From an uncultured Mycoplasmatota bacterium (lineage in GTDB: Bacteria; Bacillota_I; Bacilli_A; RF39; UBA660): 64,000 nucleotides of DNA. Positions within the stretch are counted from its first letter, which is position 1. Every line of letters begins with the position of its first letter. The notes beneath the pieces are model-generated. The model did not search any database and was not told the DNA's origin. It saw nothing but the letters and a program-made list of their open reading frames with translations. The translations under genes were made by a program, and so were the position numbers. Shown piece after piece: positions 1-8,597 of the stretch. The stretch is taken from positions 127,702 to 191,701 of the forward strand of contig USFG01000001.1 in assembly GCA_900553855.1 (NCBI GenBank). The letters are read 5' to 3'.

Positions 1-833
1 GATATTGAATTTGGTGGAGTAATTTTATTAATAATTTTGGTTAATTCTGATTTATTTGATTCTTTTTGATTAGTGTAATATTCTTTAACATTTTTAATTA
101 ATTCAGTTAAAAAGTTTCGAGCAATTAATGTATTTAGTGGTAACTCAATTATTTGATTATTAAATAAATTTATATATTCATTTTCTGTTTCATAAATAAT
201 AACTTCTTTGATTAATTCATCTATTATATCGTGTATTTTAGTTTGAATATCTGTTAATTTAATTATTTTTAAAACAAAATTATTTATATTTACCATTTTA
301 GTATTTTTTATAAAATCAATTAATTTAGTATAATCTTTAATATTAGATGATCTTAATTCTTTAATTAATTCTTTTTCTTGATTATCATTAAGAGATATGT
401 ATAAAATATTATCTTTTTCAAATATAATTTTATTTTGCTTTAAAAATAATAAAATATCATTAATAGTTTTGTTAAAGCCAGTGTAATTTAAAAGATACGA
501 AAATAAATCTTTTTTAGGGATTGTTTCATTATTAATATTCATATTAAAGTTACTAATAAGTTCAGCATTAATTAGATTTGGATTTTCCTTTAATTTAAGT
601 TCTAGTTCTTTTTCATTAGTATATTCTTTAAATAATTTATATTTATCATTATAATAATAAATTATTCCATTAGATTCTAATAAATTAATTAGACTATCTA
701 TGTTGACATTTAAGTTATTACTATTAGATAAATATTTTTTTAATTTACTTAAAGTAACGTTATTTTCTGATTTAAAAAAGTATATTAAATCCTTAGCTAA
801 ATTATTAATTAAATTCATTTTATTTTCGTACAT
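1..833 (-). CDS. hypothetical protein, probable tandem winged-helix, C-terminus off the left edge
   Basis: The frame stays open for 277 codons from the ATG at 833-831 to the window edge, with an AAGGGTGG ribosome site about 7 bases upstream of the start. I do not recognise the family. The protein is Asn/Lys/Ile-rich, with no membrane segment or signal peptide. It shows three loosely similar blocks of about 55-90 residues. Each is helical and ends in a short strand-turn-strand such as GIIYYYNDKYKLF, KIIFEKDNILYIS and VIIYETENEYINLF, which looks like repeated winged-helix domains (inference). It is transcribed divergently from the HTH/IrrE-like gene at 966, so the two may be co-regulated. The 3' end is missing, so a further domain could define the function. 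Confidence 0.6.
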   Translation of the reverse strand, partial: MYENKMNLINNLAKDLIYFFKSENNVTLSKLKKYLSNSNNLNVNIDSLINLLESNGIIYYYNDKYKLFKEYTNEKELELKLKENPNLINAELISNFNMNINNETIPKKDLFSYLLNYTGFNKTINDILLFLKQNKIIFEKDNILYISLNDNQEKELIKELRSSNIKDYTKLIDFIKNTKMVNINNFVLKIIKLTDIQTKIHDIIDELIKEVIIYETENEYINLFNNQIIELPLNTLIARNFLTELIKNVKEYYTNQKESNKSELTKIINKITPPNSI

Positions 834-965
834 TATTTACCACCCTTTACAATTATTAAAACACAATAAATTTATTATGTAAATTAAAAATCTTAAAAAA
901 TTTTAATTTGATTTTTTTGAGTTAATTTGTTAGAATTTAATTAGAAAGATATTAACAGGTGTTAT

Positions 966-1937
966 ATGAAAAGTATAGGAGATAATTTAAAGTTATTTAG
1001 ATTAAGATGTAATTTATCATTAACTGATGCTGGTAGTAAAGTGGGGTTATCTGCTCCGGGGTTGTTAAAATATGAAAGAAATAAAGTCAATCATTCTTTA
1101 GATAAATTAAATAAGCTTGCTGATATATATAATGTTACTTTAGATGATATTTTAAGAGTTGATGATACAGCGTCAATTAAGTTTACTAATTTAAGAGTTG
1201 GTACTAGTGTTAGTGAAGCAAAGATAGAAAAAATTAAATCTTTAATTCAAAATAAAGTTGACAATTATTTTGAATTATTAAATAAGTCAAATATTAAGTT
1301 AGTTAATAAATTTGGGGTTCATATTATTAATACAGTTAATGAGTCAGAAAGTTTGGCTACTAAGTTAAGGATATTTTTTCAAATCCCTATTAATGAACCT
1401 ATTTATAATCTAATTTATTTGTTAGAACAACATGACATTATTGTTTTAACTTTGGATAAATCAAGCGTTACGGAAGGATTTATTGGATTTTATGAAAATA
1501 TTAACAATATTCCAGTTATTATTGTTCCTAAAGAATATGATGGTTATTCTCAAAGATTTAATGTGGCTAAGTTTTTAGGTGAACTATTAATTATTTCTAA
1601 TGAGAGTAATAAATCTAATTTAACTGATGCATTTGCCTTATCTTTACTTGTTCCAACTAAATCTTTAATTAATGAATTTGGAGAAAATAGAAAAAAAATT
1701 AATTTTGAAGAAATTGATATTTTTAGTAAAGTTTATAGGGTAAGTTATAAGAATATAATTAAAAAGTTAGAGATTAGTAATATAATAACTAGTAGTAATG
1801 CGAAATATTTGAATATTTATATAAATAAAGAAAATAAAAAAGAACAATATTTTATGGAAGAAGCTTTAAATTATAATAAAATGCTTTATAAATTAAATGC
1901 TTTAGATATTATAAGTGATGTAAGTAGCTATTTATAG
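966..1937 (+). CDS. XRE-family HTH protein with degenerate ImmA/IrrE-type metallopeptidase domain
   Basis: The 323-residue protein has an N-terminal lambda-repressor-like HTH (residues 1-65; LTDAGSKVGLSAPGLLKYERN). Its C-terminal half aligns by eye with the ImmA/IrrE (DUF955) peptidase fold: the stretch RFNVAKFLGELLI near residues 196-208 sits where family members have RFTLAHELGHLLL. The zinc-binding HExxH is therefore replaced by KFLGE, and the domain should not bind zinc or cleave protein in the usual way. Intact family members regulate mobile elements or stress by cleaving a repressor. This one is more likely a ligand-sensing or purely DNA-binding regulator. It may control itself and the divergent gene at 1-833 through the 132-bp gap between them. 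Confidence 0.72.
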   Translation: MKSIGDNLKLFRLRCNLSLTDAGSKVGLSAPGLLKYERNKVNHSLDKLNKLADIYNVTLDDILRVDDTASIKFTNLRVGTSVSEAKIEKIKSLIQNKVDNYFELLNKSNIKLVNKFGVHIINTVNESESLATKLRIFFQIPINEPIYNLIYLLEQHDIIVLTLDKSSVTEGFIGFYENINNIPVIIVPKEYDGYSQRFNVAKFLGELLIISNESNKSNLTDAFALSLLVPTKSLINEFGENRKKINFEEIDIFSKVYRVSYKNIIKKLEISNIITSSNAKYLNIYINKENKKEQYFMEEALNYNKMLYKLNALDIISDVSSYL

Positions 1938-1978
1938 TTACTTTTTTGGGTTTTGGCTAAAATATTATTATGTTTTTC

Positions 1979-2007
1979 TTGACTTTTAGGTAAGGATCTC
2001 ATATAAT
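1979..2007 (+). promoter_or_regulatory. sigma-A promoter of rplM-rpsI
   Basis: TTGACT at 1979-1984 and TATAAT at 2002-2007 are separated by exactly 17 bases. This is close to the sigma-A consensus. The transcript would have an untranslated leader of about 75 nt before rplM. Firmicutes often have an L13 autoregulatory leader here, but I could not confirm a fold. Confidence 0.8.
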
Positions 2008-2089
2008 TCATATTGGTACATTTTTATTGGTTACTGATTTTTATGTGGGTGATAATTGAAGTAATTGATAAAGGAAGGATTTAAGAAAT

Positions 2090-2521
2090 ATGAAAACATT
2101 TATGCAAACTAAAGAAACTGTTGATCGTAAGTGGTATGTTATTGATGCTGCTGGTAAACCTCTAGGTAGAGTTGCTACTAAAGCTGCTCATATTTTAAGA
2201 GGAAAAAATAAACCTACTTTTACTCCTCATATTGATTGTGGAGATTATGTTATCATTATTAATGCTGGTCAAGTTAAGTTAACTGGTAACAAATTAAATG
2301 ATAAGATGTATTACAATCATTCTGGATTCCCAGGAGGACTTAGAGAAAGAAACGCTATGACTATGATTGAAAAATATCCAGTTGAAATGGTAGAAAGAGC
2401 TGTTAAGGGTATGCTTCCTAATGGACCATTAGGTAGAGATATGTACCGTAAGTTATTTGTGTATGCTGATGATAAACATAATCATGCTGCTCAGAAACCT
2501 ACAACTATAACTATTGATTAG
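2090..2521 (+). CDS. rplM: 50S ribosomal protein L13
   Basis: This 143-residue protein is a full-length bacterial L13. It has the expected opening RKWYVIDAAGKPLGRVAT, the RGKNKPTFTPHIDCGD block and the GMLPNGPLGR motif near residue 105. L13 is an early-assembling large-subunit protein that binds 23S rRNA domain VI. The ATG follows an AAGGAAGGA ribosome site. rpsI follows 11 bases after the stop with its own GGAGG, the arrangement normal for this ribosomal operon. Expression is driven by the strong promoter at 1979-2007. Confidence 0.98.
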   Translation: MKTFMQTKETVDRKWYVIDAAGKPLGRVATKAAHILRGKNKPTFTPHIDCGDYVIIINAGQVKLTGNKLNDKMYYNHSGFPGGLRERNAMTMIEKYPVEMVERAVKGMLPNGPLGRDMYRKLFVYADDKHNHAAQKPTTITID

Positions 2522-2532
2522 GAGGATTAAGG

Positions 2533-2943
2533 ATGAAAGAAATTACTGCTACAGGTAGAAGAAAAAGATCAGTTGCTCAAATTAGAATGACTGCTGGTAA
2601 AGGTAATATTACTGTTAATGGAAAAAATATCGATGAATATATGCCTTATGGAACTTTAGTTCTTGATGTTAAACAACCATTAGTTTTAACTAATAACGAA
2701 AATACTTTTGATATTGTTGTTAAAGTTAATGGCGGTGGATTCTCTGGACAAGCTGGTGCAATTAGACTTGCTATTGCTAAAGCTTTAAAAGAATATGATA
2801 AAGATTCTGATCAAAACAGAGATGATGCTTATGGTAAAGTGTTAAGAGCTAACGGATTCTTAACTCGTGATCCAAGAGTTAAAGAACGTAAAAAATATGG
2901 TCTTAAAAAGGCCAGAAGAGCCCCACAATTCTCAAAAAGATAG
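2533..2943 (+). CDS. rpsI: 30S ribosomal protein S9
   Basis: This 136-residue protein is a full-length S9. It begins ITATGRRKRSVAQIRM and ends in the invariant basic tail KKARRAPQFSKR, which reaches into the ribosomal P site. The internal GGGFSGQAGAIRLAIAKAL block is typical of the family. It is the second gene of the rplM-rpsI operon, which closes with a strong hairpin terminator 20 bases after the stop. Confidence 0.98.
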   Translation: MKEITATGRRKRSVAQIRMTAGKGNITVNGKNIDEYMPYGTLVLDVKQPLVLTNNENTFDIVVKVNGGGFSGQAGAIRLAIAKALKEYDKDSDQNRDDAYGKVLRANGFLTRDPRVKERKKYGLKKARRAPQFSKR

Positions 2944-2962
2944 GTTTTATATTACAGTTTTA

Positions 2963-2995
2963 TCTCATAAACTTAGTGTTTATGAGATTTTTATT
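2963..2995 (+). terminator. rho-independent terminator of rplM-rpsI
   Basis: A perfect 10-bp stem TCTCATAAAC/GTTTATGAGA has a 5-base loop and is followed directly by a T-rich tract. Confidence 0.9.
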
Positions 2996-3000
2996 TGGTT

Positions 3001-3035
3001 AAATAAAAAACATATCTATTTTTTTAGATATGTTT
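3001..3035 (-). terminator. terminator of the small HTH gene (minus strand)
   Basis: A perfect 10-bp stem (AAACATATCT/AGATATGTTT, arms 3008-3017 and 3026-3035) is followed on the minus strand by TTTTTTATTT. The stem overlaps the stop codon of the gene at 3034-3273. Confidence 0.85.
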
Positions 3036-3273
3036 AATCTTCTAAATTGTTAAAGTTAAATAGTTCATTGTTAAAAAATTCTTCTAATGAAATATTTAAT
3101 GCTTTACATATTTGATAAATTACAAAAGAACTTGGATTATTTATCCTACAGTTTATTAAATCCCTTAATGTTGAAGATGGAATTGTTGACATTTCGGATA
3201 ATTTATTTGGTGTAATATTTCTTTCACTACACAAATTAATTACTCTTTTGCTTATAGCTTCTTTAAATTTCAT
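3034..3273 (-). CDS. small XRE-family HTH transcriptional regulator
   Basis: The 79-residue protein is essentially one HTH_3 domain: RNITPNKLSEMSTIPSSTLRDLINCRINNPS is the helix-turn-helix, followed by the usual I-x-x-I-C-K-A-L-N-I-S-L-E-E-F-F dimer helix. It is a stand-alone DNA-binding regulator with no sensor or enzymatic domain. The ATG follows an AGGAG-type site. It sits alone, transcribed towards the rplM-rpsI operon and divergently from tilS. The divergent 144-bp gap is its likely operator region, although I found no clear palindrome there. Its targets are unknown. Confidence 0.85.
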   Translation of the reverse strand: MKFKEAISKRVINLCSERNITPNKLSEMSTIPSSTLRDLINCRINNPSSFVIYQICKALNISLEEFFNNELFNFNNLED

Positions 3274-3417
3274 ATTTGTATTCTCCTTACTTCTTTATTA
3301 GTATTTTACTTAATTTATTAAGGAATTATGCACGGATACCCGTTTTACGGTTAATTTATTACTATCTTTACAAATTTTAGTAATTAAGGTAAACTACTTA
3401 TTGAAATTGGAGGAAAT

Positions 3418-4743
3418 ATGGAAGAAGTTATTAACTATATTAAAAGTTTAAATATTAATTCTAATGTTGTTTTGGCTTGTTCTTATGGTCCTGATTCAAT
3501 GTGTTTGTTGGATATTTTAAACAAATTAGGAATTAAAGTAATAGTTGCACATGTAAATCATAAATTAAGGGAAGAATCTGATTTAGAATATGAATTATTA
3601 AAAAAATATTGTGAACAAAGTAAATTAGTTTTTGAAGGATTTGTAATTAATAATTATCCAAAGGGAAATGTTGAAAATATTGCTAGAATTAAAAGATATG
3701 AATTTTTTGATAAAATAATTAAAAAGTACAAATCTGATTATTTATTTACTGCTCATCATGGTGATGATTTAATGGAAACTATTTTGATGAGAATTAGTAG
3801 AGGATCTTCTTTTAAAGGATATGCTGGATTTGAAATTAATAGTAAAGTTAATAATTATAATTTGGTTAGGCCTTTAATATTTGTTACTAAAGATGATATA
3901 GATAATTATAATAAAATAAATAATATACCGTATGCAATTGATAAAACTAATTTAGAACTTGTTCATACTAGAAATATTTATAGACATAAAATATTACCTG
4001 AACTAAAAGAAATCAATCCAAAAATTCATAAAAAATTCATAAAGTTTAGCAATAATATAATTGATTATTATCATTATGTTGATGAAGAAGTAATTGGATA
4101 TAAAAGTGTTCTTTATGATGATAAGAAGTATTTAGATATTAATGATGTTATTAATTTACCAAGTTTTATGGTTAGATTATTAATTCAGAAGATATTATTT
4201 GAAATATATGGTGATGATATTAGTTATATAGAAGATAAACATTTGGAACTAGTTTTAAATCTTATTTATAGTGATAAAGCTAATATGGTTGTTAATTTGA
4301 CTAAGGGAAAGTTAGCATATAAATTTTATAATAAGATTGAAATTAAAGATGAGGAAGAAATTAATAGTTATGATTATATTCTTGAAGATGAGTTAGATCT
4401 TAGTTTGGGTAAAATATTTAAAGTATATTCAACTGATATTGTTAAAAGTAATTATATTATCAGACTAAATTCGAGTGATATTAAGAAGCCAATTCATGTT
4501 AGATCTAGAAAATTTGGTGACAGGATTGAACTTAAAAATGGTAGTAAAAAAGTTGGTGAGATTTTAAGTGAAGCTAAGATTAACAAATTAGATAGAGATA
4601 GGTATCCGATAGTTTGTGATGATGATGGAAAAATTTTGTGGATACCTGGTGTTAAAAAGAGTAAATTTGATAGGCAAATTAATGAAGAGTATGATATAAT
4701 AATCAAGTATATAAAAAAGGAGAATAATGATGAAAAAAAATAA
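3418..4743 (+). CDS. tilS: tRNA(Ile)-lysidine synthetase
   Basis: TilS attaches lysine to C34 of the CAU-anticodon tRNA-Ile so that it reads AUA, essential in an AT-rich genome. The N-terminal PP-loop N-type ATP-pyrophosphatase domain begins NVVLACSYGPDSMCLLDIL. The usual SGGPDS nucleotide motif is SYGPDS here, an unusual Gly-to-Tyr change at its second position. The tRNA-binding blocks AHVNHKLREESDLE and FTAHHGDDLMETILMRISRGS are intact, and the C-terminal TilS substrate domain (IHVRSRKFGDRIELKNGSKKVGEIL) is present. Length (441) is normal. The gene overlaps ftsH by 17 bases. The hpt gene that often separates tilS from ftsH in Firmicutes is absent. Confidence 0.93.
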   Translation: MEEVINYIKSLNINSNVVLACSYGPDSMCLLDILNKLGIKVIVAHVNHKLREESDLEYELLKKYCEQSKLVFEGFVINNYPKGNVENIARIKRYEFFDKIIKKYKSDYLFTAHHGDDLMETILMRISRGSSFKGYAGFEINSKVNNYNLVRPLIFVTKDDIDNYNKINNIPYAIDKTNLELVHTRNIYRHKILPELKEINPKIHKKFIKFSNNIIDYYHYVDEEVIGYKSVLYDDKKYLDINDVINLPSFMVRLLIQKILFEIYGDDISYIEDKHLELVLNLIYSDKANMVVNLTKGKLAYKFYNKIEIKDEEEINSYDYILEDELDLSLGKIFKVYSTDIVKSNYIIRLNSSDIKKPIHVRSRKFGDRIELKNGSKKVGEILSEAKINKLDRDRYPIVCDDDGKILWIPGVKKSKFDRQINEEYDIIIKYIKKENNDEKK

Positions 4744-6646
4744 TAATAATTATATTAAACAAAGTATGCCTTACTTAGTATTGTTATTAGTTATTGTTGG
4801 TATTATGACATTTTATGAATTATCACAATACAAAGTTAATGTGCTTACTTATGATCAATTTATATCTGAATTAGATAAACAGGATGTAAATAAATTAGAA
4901 ATAACTGCTAAGAGTGGTGCTGGTATTTATTATATTACTGGTACTTTAAATGGATATTCAGATAAAGAAAGTTTTGAAGTCAATGCACCTTTATCTGAAT
5001 CAGTAGTAAATAGAGTTACTGAGTATGCAGAAAGTAATAATATTACTTTGGTTACTGGAGAAAATCCAGAAAGAAATAATATTGGGGGAGTATTACTTAA
5101 TGTTATTCCTACTGTATTATTAGTTGGATCTATGCTATGGTTACTTACTAAATTAGGTAAGAGTAATAATAATAGTATGGATTTTGGTAGAAGTAAAGCT
5201 AAATTAAGTGAAGAAGCTAAAGCTCATTTTAGTGATGTTGCTGGTTTAACTGAAGAAAAAGAAGAAGTTGCTGAGTTAATTGATTTCTTAAAGAATCCAA
5301 AGAAATTTCAAAAAATGGGTGCTAGAATTCCTAAAGGTGTATTACTTGTAGGGCCTCCAGGAACTGGTAAAACATTACTTGCTAAAGCTGTTGCTGGTGA
5401 AGCAAATGTTCCTTTCTACTATATAAGTGGTTCTGATTTTGTAGAATTATTTGTAGGTGTAGGTGCATCTCGTGTTAGAGATATGTTTAAACAAGCTAAG
5501 CAAACTGCTCCATGTTTAATTTTTATTGATGAAATAGATGCGGTTGGACGTCAAAGAGGCACTGGTTTAGGTGGCGGACATGATGAAAGAGAACAAACAT
5601 TAAATCAGTTATTAACTGAAATGGATGGATTTGGCGCTAATGAAGGAATAATAATTATTGCAGCTACAAATAGACCTGATGTTCTTGATCCGGCACTACT
5701 TAGACCAGGAAGATTTGATAGACAAGTTACAGTTAGTTTACCTGATCAAAAGGAAAGACTTGCTATATTAAATGTTCATGCTAAAAATAAAGTTTTTGGT
5801 AGTGATGTTAATTTAGAAAATATTTCTAAACGTACTCCTGGATATAGTGGAGCTGATTTAGAAAACTTACTTAATGAAGCAGCACTTCTTGCTGTTAGAA
5901 GAAATTTACCAGCTATTGGAATGGCGGAAATAGATGAAGCATCTGATAGAGTTTTAATGGGACCTGCTAAGGTATCAAGAAAATATAGTGAAAATGATAA
6001 AAAACTTGTTTCTTATCATGAAGCAGGACATGCTGTTATTGGACTTAAATTAGAACATGCTAATGTTGTTCAAAAAGTTACAATTATTCCTAGAGGTTCT
6101 GCTGGTGGATATAATATGATGATTCCAAGTGAAGAAAAGATTTGTTCTACTAAAACTGATTTATTAGAAGAAATAACTGGTTTACTTGGTGGTAGAACTG
6201 CTGAGGAGTTAGTGTTTGGTGAAATAACTACTGGAGCACATAATGACTTTGAAAAGGCTACTAAAATTGCTAGAGCGATGGTTACTGAATATGGTATGAG
6301 TGATTTAGGACCATTACAATTTGAACAACAAGAAGGAAGTGTTTTCTTAGGCAGAGATTATAATAAATCACATAATTTCTCTAATGAAGTTGCTAATGAG
6401 ATTGATATGGAAATGCGTAAAATTATTGATGAATGTCATGCTAAAGCAACCGAAATTATTAAACAAAATATGGATTTATTAAAGTTAATTGCTGAAAGTT
6501 TACTAGAGCAAGAAACTTTAACAAAAGAAGAAATAGATTATTTAGTTGCTAATGGACATTTACCAAAAGATGATCAAGAAGTTAGCGGTGAAAAAGTAGA
6601 AAAAGTAGCTAAAACTAAAAAGAAAAAGGACAATACTGAAAAGTAA
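4727..6646 (+). CDS. ftsH: ATP-dependent zinc metalloprotease FtsH
   Basis: The 639-residue membrane-anchored AAA+ protease degrades misfolded membrane proteins and short-lived regulators. Visible parts in order are: TM1 (about residues 14-33); a short extracytoplasmic domain; TM2 (about 121-141); Walker A GPPGTGKT (about 208-215); Walker B IFIDEIDAVGRQRG; the second region of homology NRPDVLDPALLRPGRFDRQ; the zinc site HEAGH (about 430-434); and a Lys-rich tail. The start overlaps the end of tilS and has AAGGAG 5 bases upstream, so translation is probably coupled. A terminator begins at the stop codon. Confidence 0.97.
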   Translation: MMKKNNNNYIKQSMPYLVLLLVIVGIMTFYELSQYKVNVLTYDQFISELDKQDVNKLEITAKSGAGIYYITGTLNGYSDKESFEVNAPLSESVVNRVTEYAESNNITLVTGENPERNNIGGVLLNVIPTVLLVGSMLWLLTKLGKSNNNSMDFGRSKAKLSEEAKAHFSDVAGLTEEKEEVAELIDFLKNPKKFQKMGARIPKGVLLVGPPGTGKTLLAKAVAGEANVPFYYISGSDFVELFVGVGASRVRDMFKQAKQTAPCLIFIDEIDAVGRQRGTGLGGGHDEREQTLNQLLTEMDGFGANEGIIIIAATNRPDVLDPALLRPGRFDRQVTVSLPDQKERLAILNVHAKNKVFGSDVNLENISKRTPGYSGADLENLLNEAALLAVRRNLPAIGMAEIDEASDRVLMGPAKVSRKYSENDKKLVSYHEAGHAVIGLKLEHANVVQKVTIIPRGSAGGYNMMIPSEEKICSTKTDLLEEITGLLGGRTAEELVFGEITTGAHNDFEKATKIARAMVTEYGMSDLGPLQFEQQEGSVFLGRDYNKSHNFSNEVANEIDMEMRKIIDECHAKATEIIKQNMDLLKLIAESLLEQETLTKEEIDYLVANGHLPKDDQEVSGEKVEKVAKTKKKKDNTEK

Positions 6647-6680
6647 TGTTCTTTTTTTGTTATTTAAAGAACATTTTTTT
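6646..6680 (+). terminator. terminator after tilS-ftsH
   Basis: A perfect 9-bp stem ATGTTCTTT/AAAGAACAT (6646-6654, 6666-6674) is followed by six T. The stem begins inside the ftsH stop codon. Confidence 0.88.
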
Positions 6681-6708
6681 ACACAAGTTTGGTTATATAT
6701 GATAAAAT
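6678..6708 (+). promoter_or_regulatory. probable promoter of parA-parB operon
   Basis: TTTACA (6678-6683) and TAAAAT (6703-6708) with a preceding TG (6700-6701) make an extended -10 with 19-base spacing. The -35 overlaps the T-tract of the ftsH terminator. The spacing is longer than ideal, so confidence is moderate. Confidence 0.45.
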
Positions 6709-6735
6709 AAAAAGTGATAGAAAAAGAGTGGTAAT

Positions 6736-7521
6736 ATGACAAAAATAATTTCTTTAGTTAATCAAAAAGGTGGAGTTGGAAAGACTACTACAAGTATTAA
6801 TTTAGCAGCTTCATTAGGTAAATTTGGTAAAAAAACTTTAATTATAGATTTAGATCCTCAAGGTAATACTACTACTGGTTTAGGTGTAAATAAAGGGGAA
6901 ATTAAAGCCAGTATTTATGATGTGTTAAATGGGGATAGTACGATTAAAAAGGCTATTAAAAAGACTAGTTTTGATTTACTTTCTATAATTCCAGCTACTA
7001 TTAATTTAGCTGGTATTGATTATGAGTTATTAGAAAAAGGACATAATGATTCTGAATTTAAAAAGAATGAACAACTTAGAAATGCACTTAGTGAAGTTAA
7101 AGATAATTATGATTATATAATAATTGATTGTCCACCTTCTTTAGGTGTTTTGACAACTAATGCTTTAGTTGCAAGTGATTCTGTTATTATTCCTGTTCAA
7201 TGTGAATTTTTTGCGCTTGAAGGAATTAGTCAACTTTTAAACACTATTATTATGACTCAAACTAGATTAAATCCTAATTTAAAAATTGAAGGCGTACTTT
7301 TAACTCTTTTAGATTCTAGAACAAATTTAGGATATGAAGTAGTTGAAGAAGTAAGAAAATATTTTAAAGATAAAACTTTTAATACTATAATTCCAAGATT
7401 AATTAGATTAGTTGAGGCACCAAGTCATGGTATGCCTATTAATGAATATGAACCTAATAGTAGAGCAGCACTTGCATATATGAATTTAGCTAAGGAGGTT
7501 ATAGAAAGAGATGGAGAATAA
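6736..7521 (+). CDS. parA: ParA/Soj chromosome-partitioning ATPase
   Basis: The 261-residue protein has the deviant Walker A of the ParA family, KGGVGKTTTSINLA, at residues 11-24, with the signature lysine (K11). It also has Walker A' DLDPQGNTTTGLG near 40 and Walker B DYIIIDCPPSLGVLT. It is a short, Soj-type chromosomal ParA without an N-terminal HTH. ParA binds DNA nonspecifically as an ATP dimer and is stimulated by ParB to segregate origins. parB overlaps its end by 11 bases. No copy of the canonical parS palindrome was seen in the window. Confidence 0.96.
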   Translation: MTKIISLVNQKGGVGKTTTSINLAASLGKFGKKTLIIDLDPQGNTTTGLGVNKGEIKASIYDVLNGDSTIKKAIKKTSFDLLSIIPATINLAGIDYELLEKGHNDSEFKKNEQLRNALSEVKDNYDYIIIDCPPSLGVLTTNALVASDSVIIPVQCEFFALEGISQLLNTIIMTQTRLNPNLKIEGVLLTLLDSRTNLGYEVVEEVRKYFKDKTFNTIIPRLIRLVEAPSHGMPINEYEPNSRAALAYMNLAKEVIERDGE

Positions 7522-8401
7522 AAGAAGGGCTTTAGGTAAAGGGTTAGAGCAATTATTTGGAAGTGAAAATGTTGATTTAGATGCGTTTGAACAAAATATT
7601 GTTGATACTGCTAGTAACAATGATGAAATTAAACAAATTAAACTTTCAGAAATTAGAAGTAACCCATATCAACCGAGAACTTATTTTAATGAAGAAGCTT
7701 TAAATGAACTTGCTGAATCAATAAAAATACATGGAGTAGTGGAACCAATTATTGTTAAAAAAAGTATTAAAGGATATGAATTGGTTGCTGGAGAAAGAAG
7801 AACTAAAGCTAGTAGATTAGCTGGTATTGAAACAATTCCGGCTGTTGTTAAAGATTTTACTGATCAGGAAATGATGGATATTGCTATTTTAGAAAATATT
7901 CAAAGAGAGGACTTATCACCTTTAGAACTAGCTGAAGGATTTAAAAAATATATTGAAAATACAGGTATGAGTCAAGAAGAAGTAGCTAAAAAATTTGGAA
8001 AAAGTAGATCATATATTACAAATGCATTGGGACTTTTAAATTTACCTAATCCGGTTAAAGAAATGATTAATAACAAAGATATAAGTGCTTCACATGCTAG
8101 AGTTTTATCTAAAATAGATGATGAAGAAGTTGTTAATACATTAGCAAATAAGGTTGCTAATGAAAAATTAACTGTTAGAGAACTTGAGGAAATAAGTAGT
8201 TCAGATATGTCTATTCCTAAAAGAAAACCAATGACAAGACAATCTATTAAAGTTAATAAATATGGAATTTATGAGAATTCTTTAAAAGAAAAATTAGGGG
8301 TATGTGTAAATGTCACCGATAATAAAATTGTAATTCCATTTAATGGAGAAGAAGATTTAAATAGAATTTTTGAATTATTAAATATAGATTTGGATGATTA
8401 A
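7511..8401 (+). CDS. parB: ParB/Spo0J partition protein
   Basis: The 296-residue protein begins with the ParA-stimulating KRRALGKGLEQLFG. It then has the ParB/Srx CTPase core (IRSNPYQPRTYFNEEALNELAESI) with the GERR nucleotide/DNA motif in VAGERRTKASRLAG, and an HTH (MSQEEVAKKFGKSRSYITNALGLLNLP). The C-terminal dimerisation part is present. The domain order and length match chromosomal ParB/Spo0J. The ATG overlaps the end of parA, so the two are translated together and expected in fixed ratio. Confidence 0.95.
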   Translation: MENKRRALGKGLEQLFGSENVDLDAFEQNIVDTASNNDEIKQIKLSEIRSNPYQPRTYFNEEALNELAESIKIHGVVEPIIVKKSIKGYELVAGERRTKASRLAGIETIPAVVKDFTDQEMMDIAILENIQREDLSPLELAEGFKKYIENTGMSQEEVAKKFGKSRSYITNALGLLNLPNPVKEMINNKDISASHARVLSKIDDEEVVNTLANKVANEKLTVRELEEISSSDMSIPKRKPMTRQSIKVNKYGIYENSLKEKLGVCVNVTDNKIVIPFNGEEDLNRIFELLNIDLDD

Positions 8402-8402
8402 T

Positions 8403-8597
8403 ATGAAATATAAAATTAATGATTACGTTGTTATGAAAAAAGATCATGCTTGTGGAAAAAATTTATGGCAGATTACTAGAACAGGTGTAGATATTAAAAT
8501 TAAATGTGTAAATTGTAATCATGAAATTATGATGGATAGATTAGAATTTGAAAAAAAATTAAGGAGAATAGTTAATGAAGAGGATAAAAAAGATTAG
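8403..8597 (+). CDS. DUF951 family small protein
   Basis: The protein of 64 residues reads MKYKINDYVVMKKDHACGKNLW and continues with an SH3-like beta barrel and the CVNC pair, as in the DUF951 family that commonly follows parB in Firmicutes. Family members open MKYxxGDxVxMKKxHPCG, so I place the start at this ATG rather than at an upstream in-frame ATG (8394) that lies inside parB. The biochemical role is unknown. A link to nucleic-acid or nucleotide binding is only suggested by fold and neighbourhood. It overlaps the following transporter gene by 23 bases. Confidence 0.85.
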   Translation: MKYKINDYVVMKKDHACGKNLWQITRTGVDIKIKCVNCNHEIMMDRLEFEKKLRRIVNEEDKKD

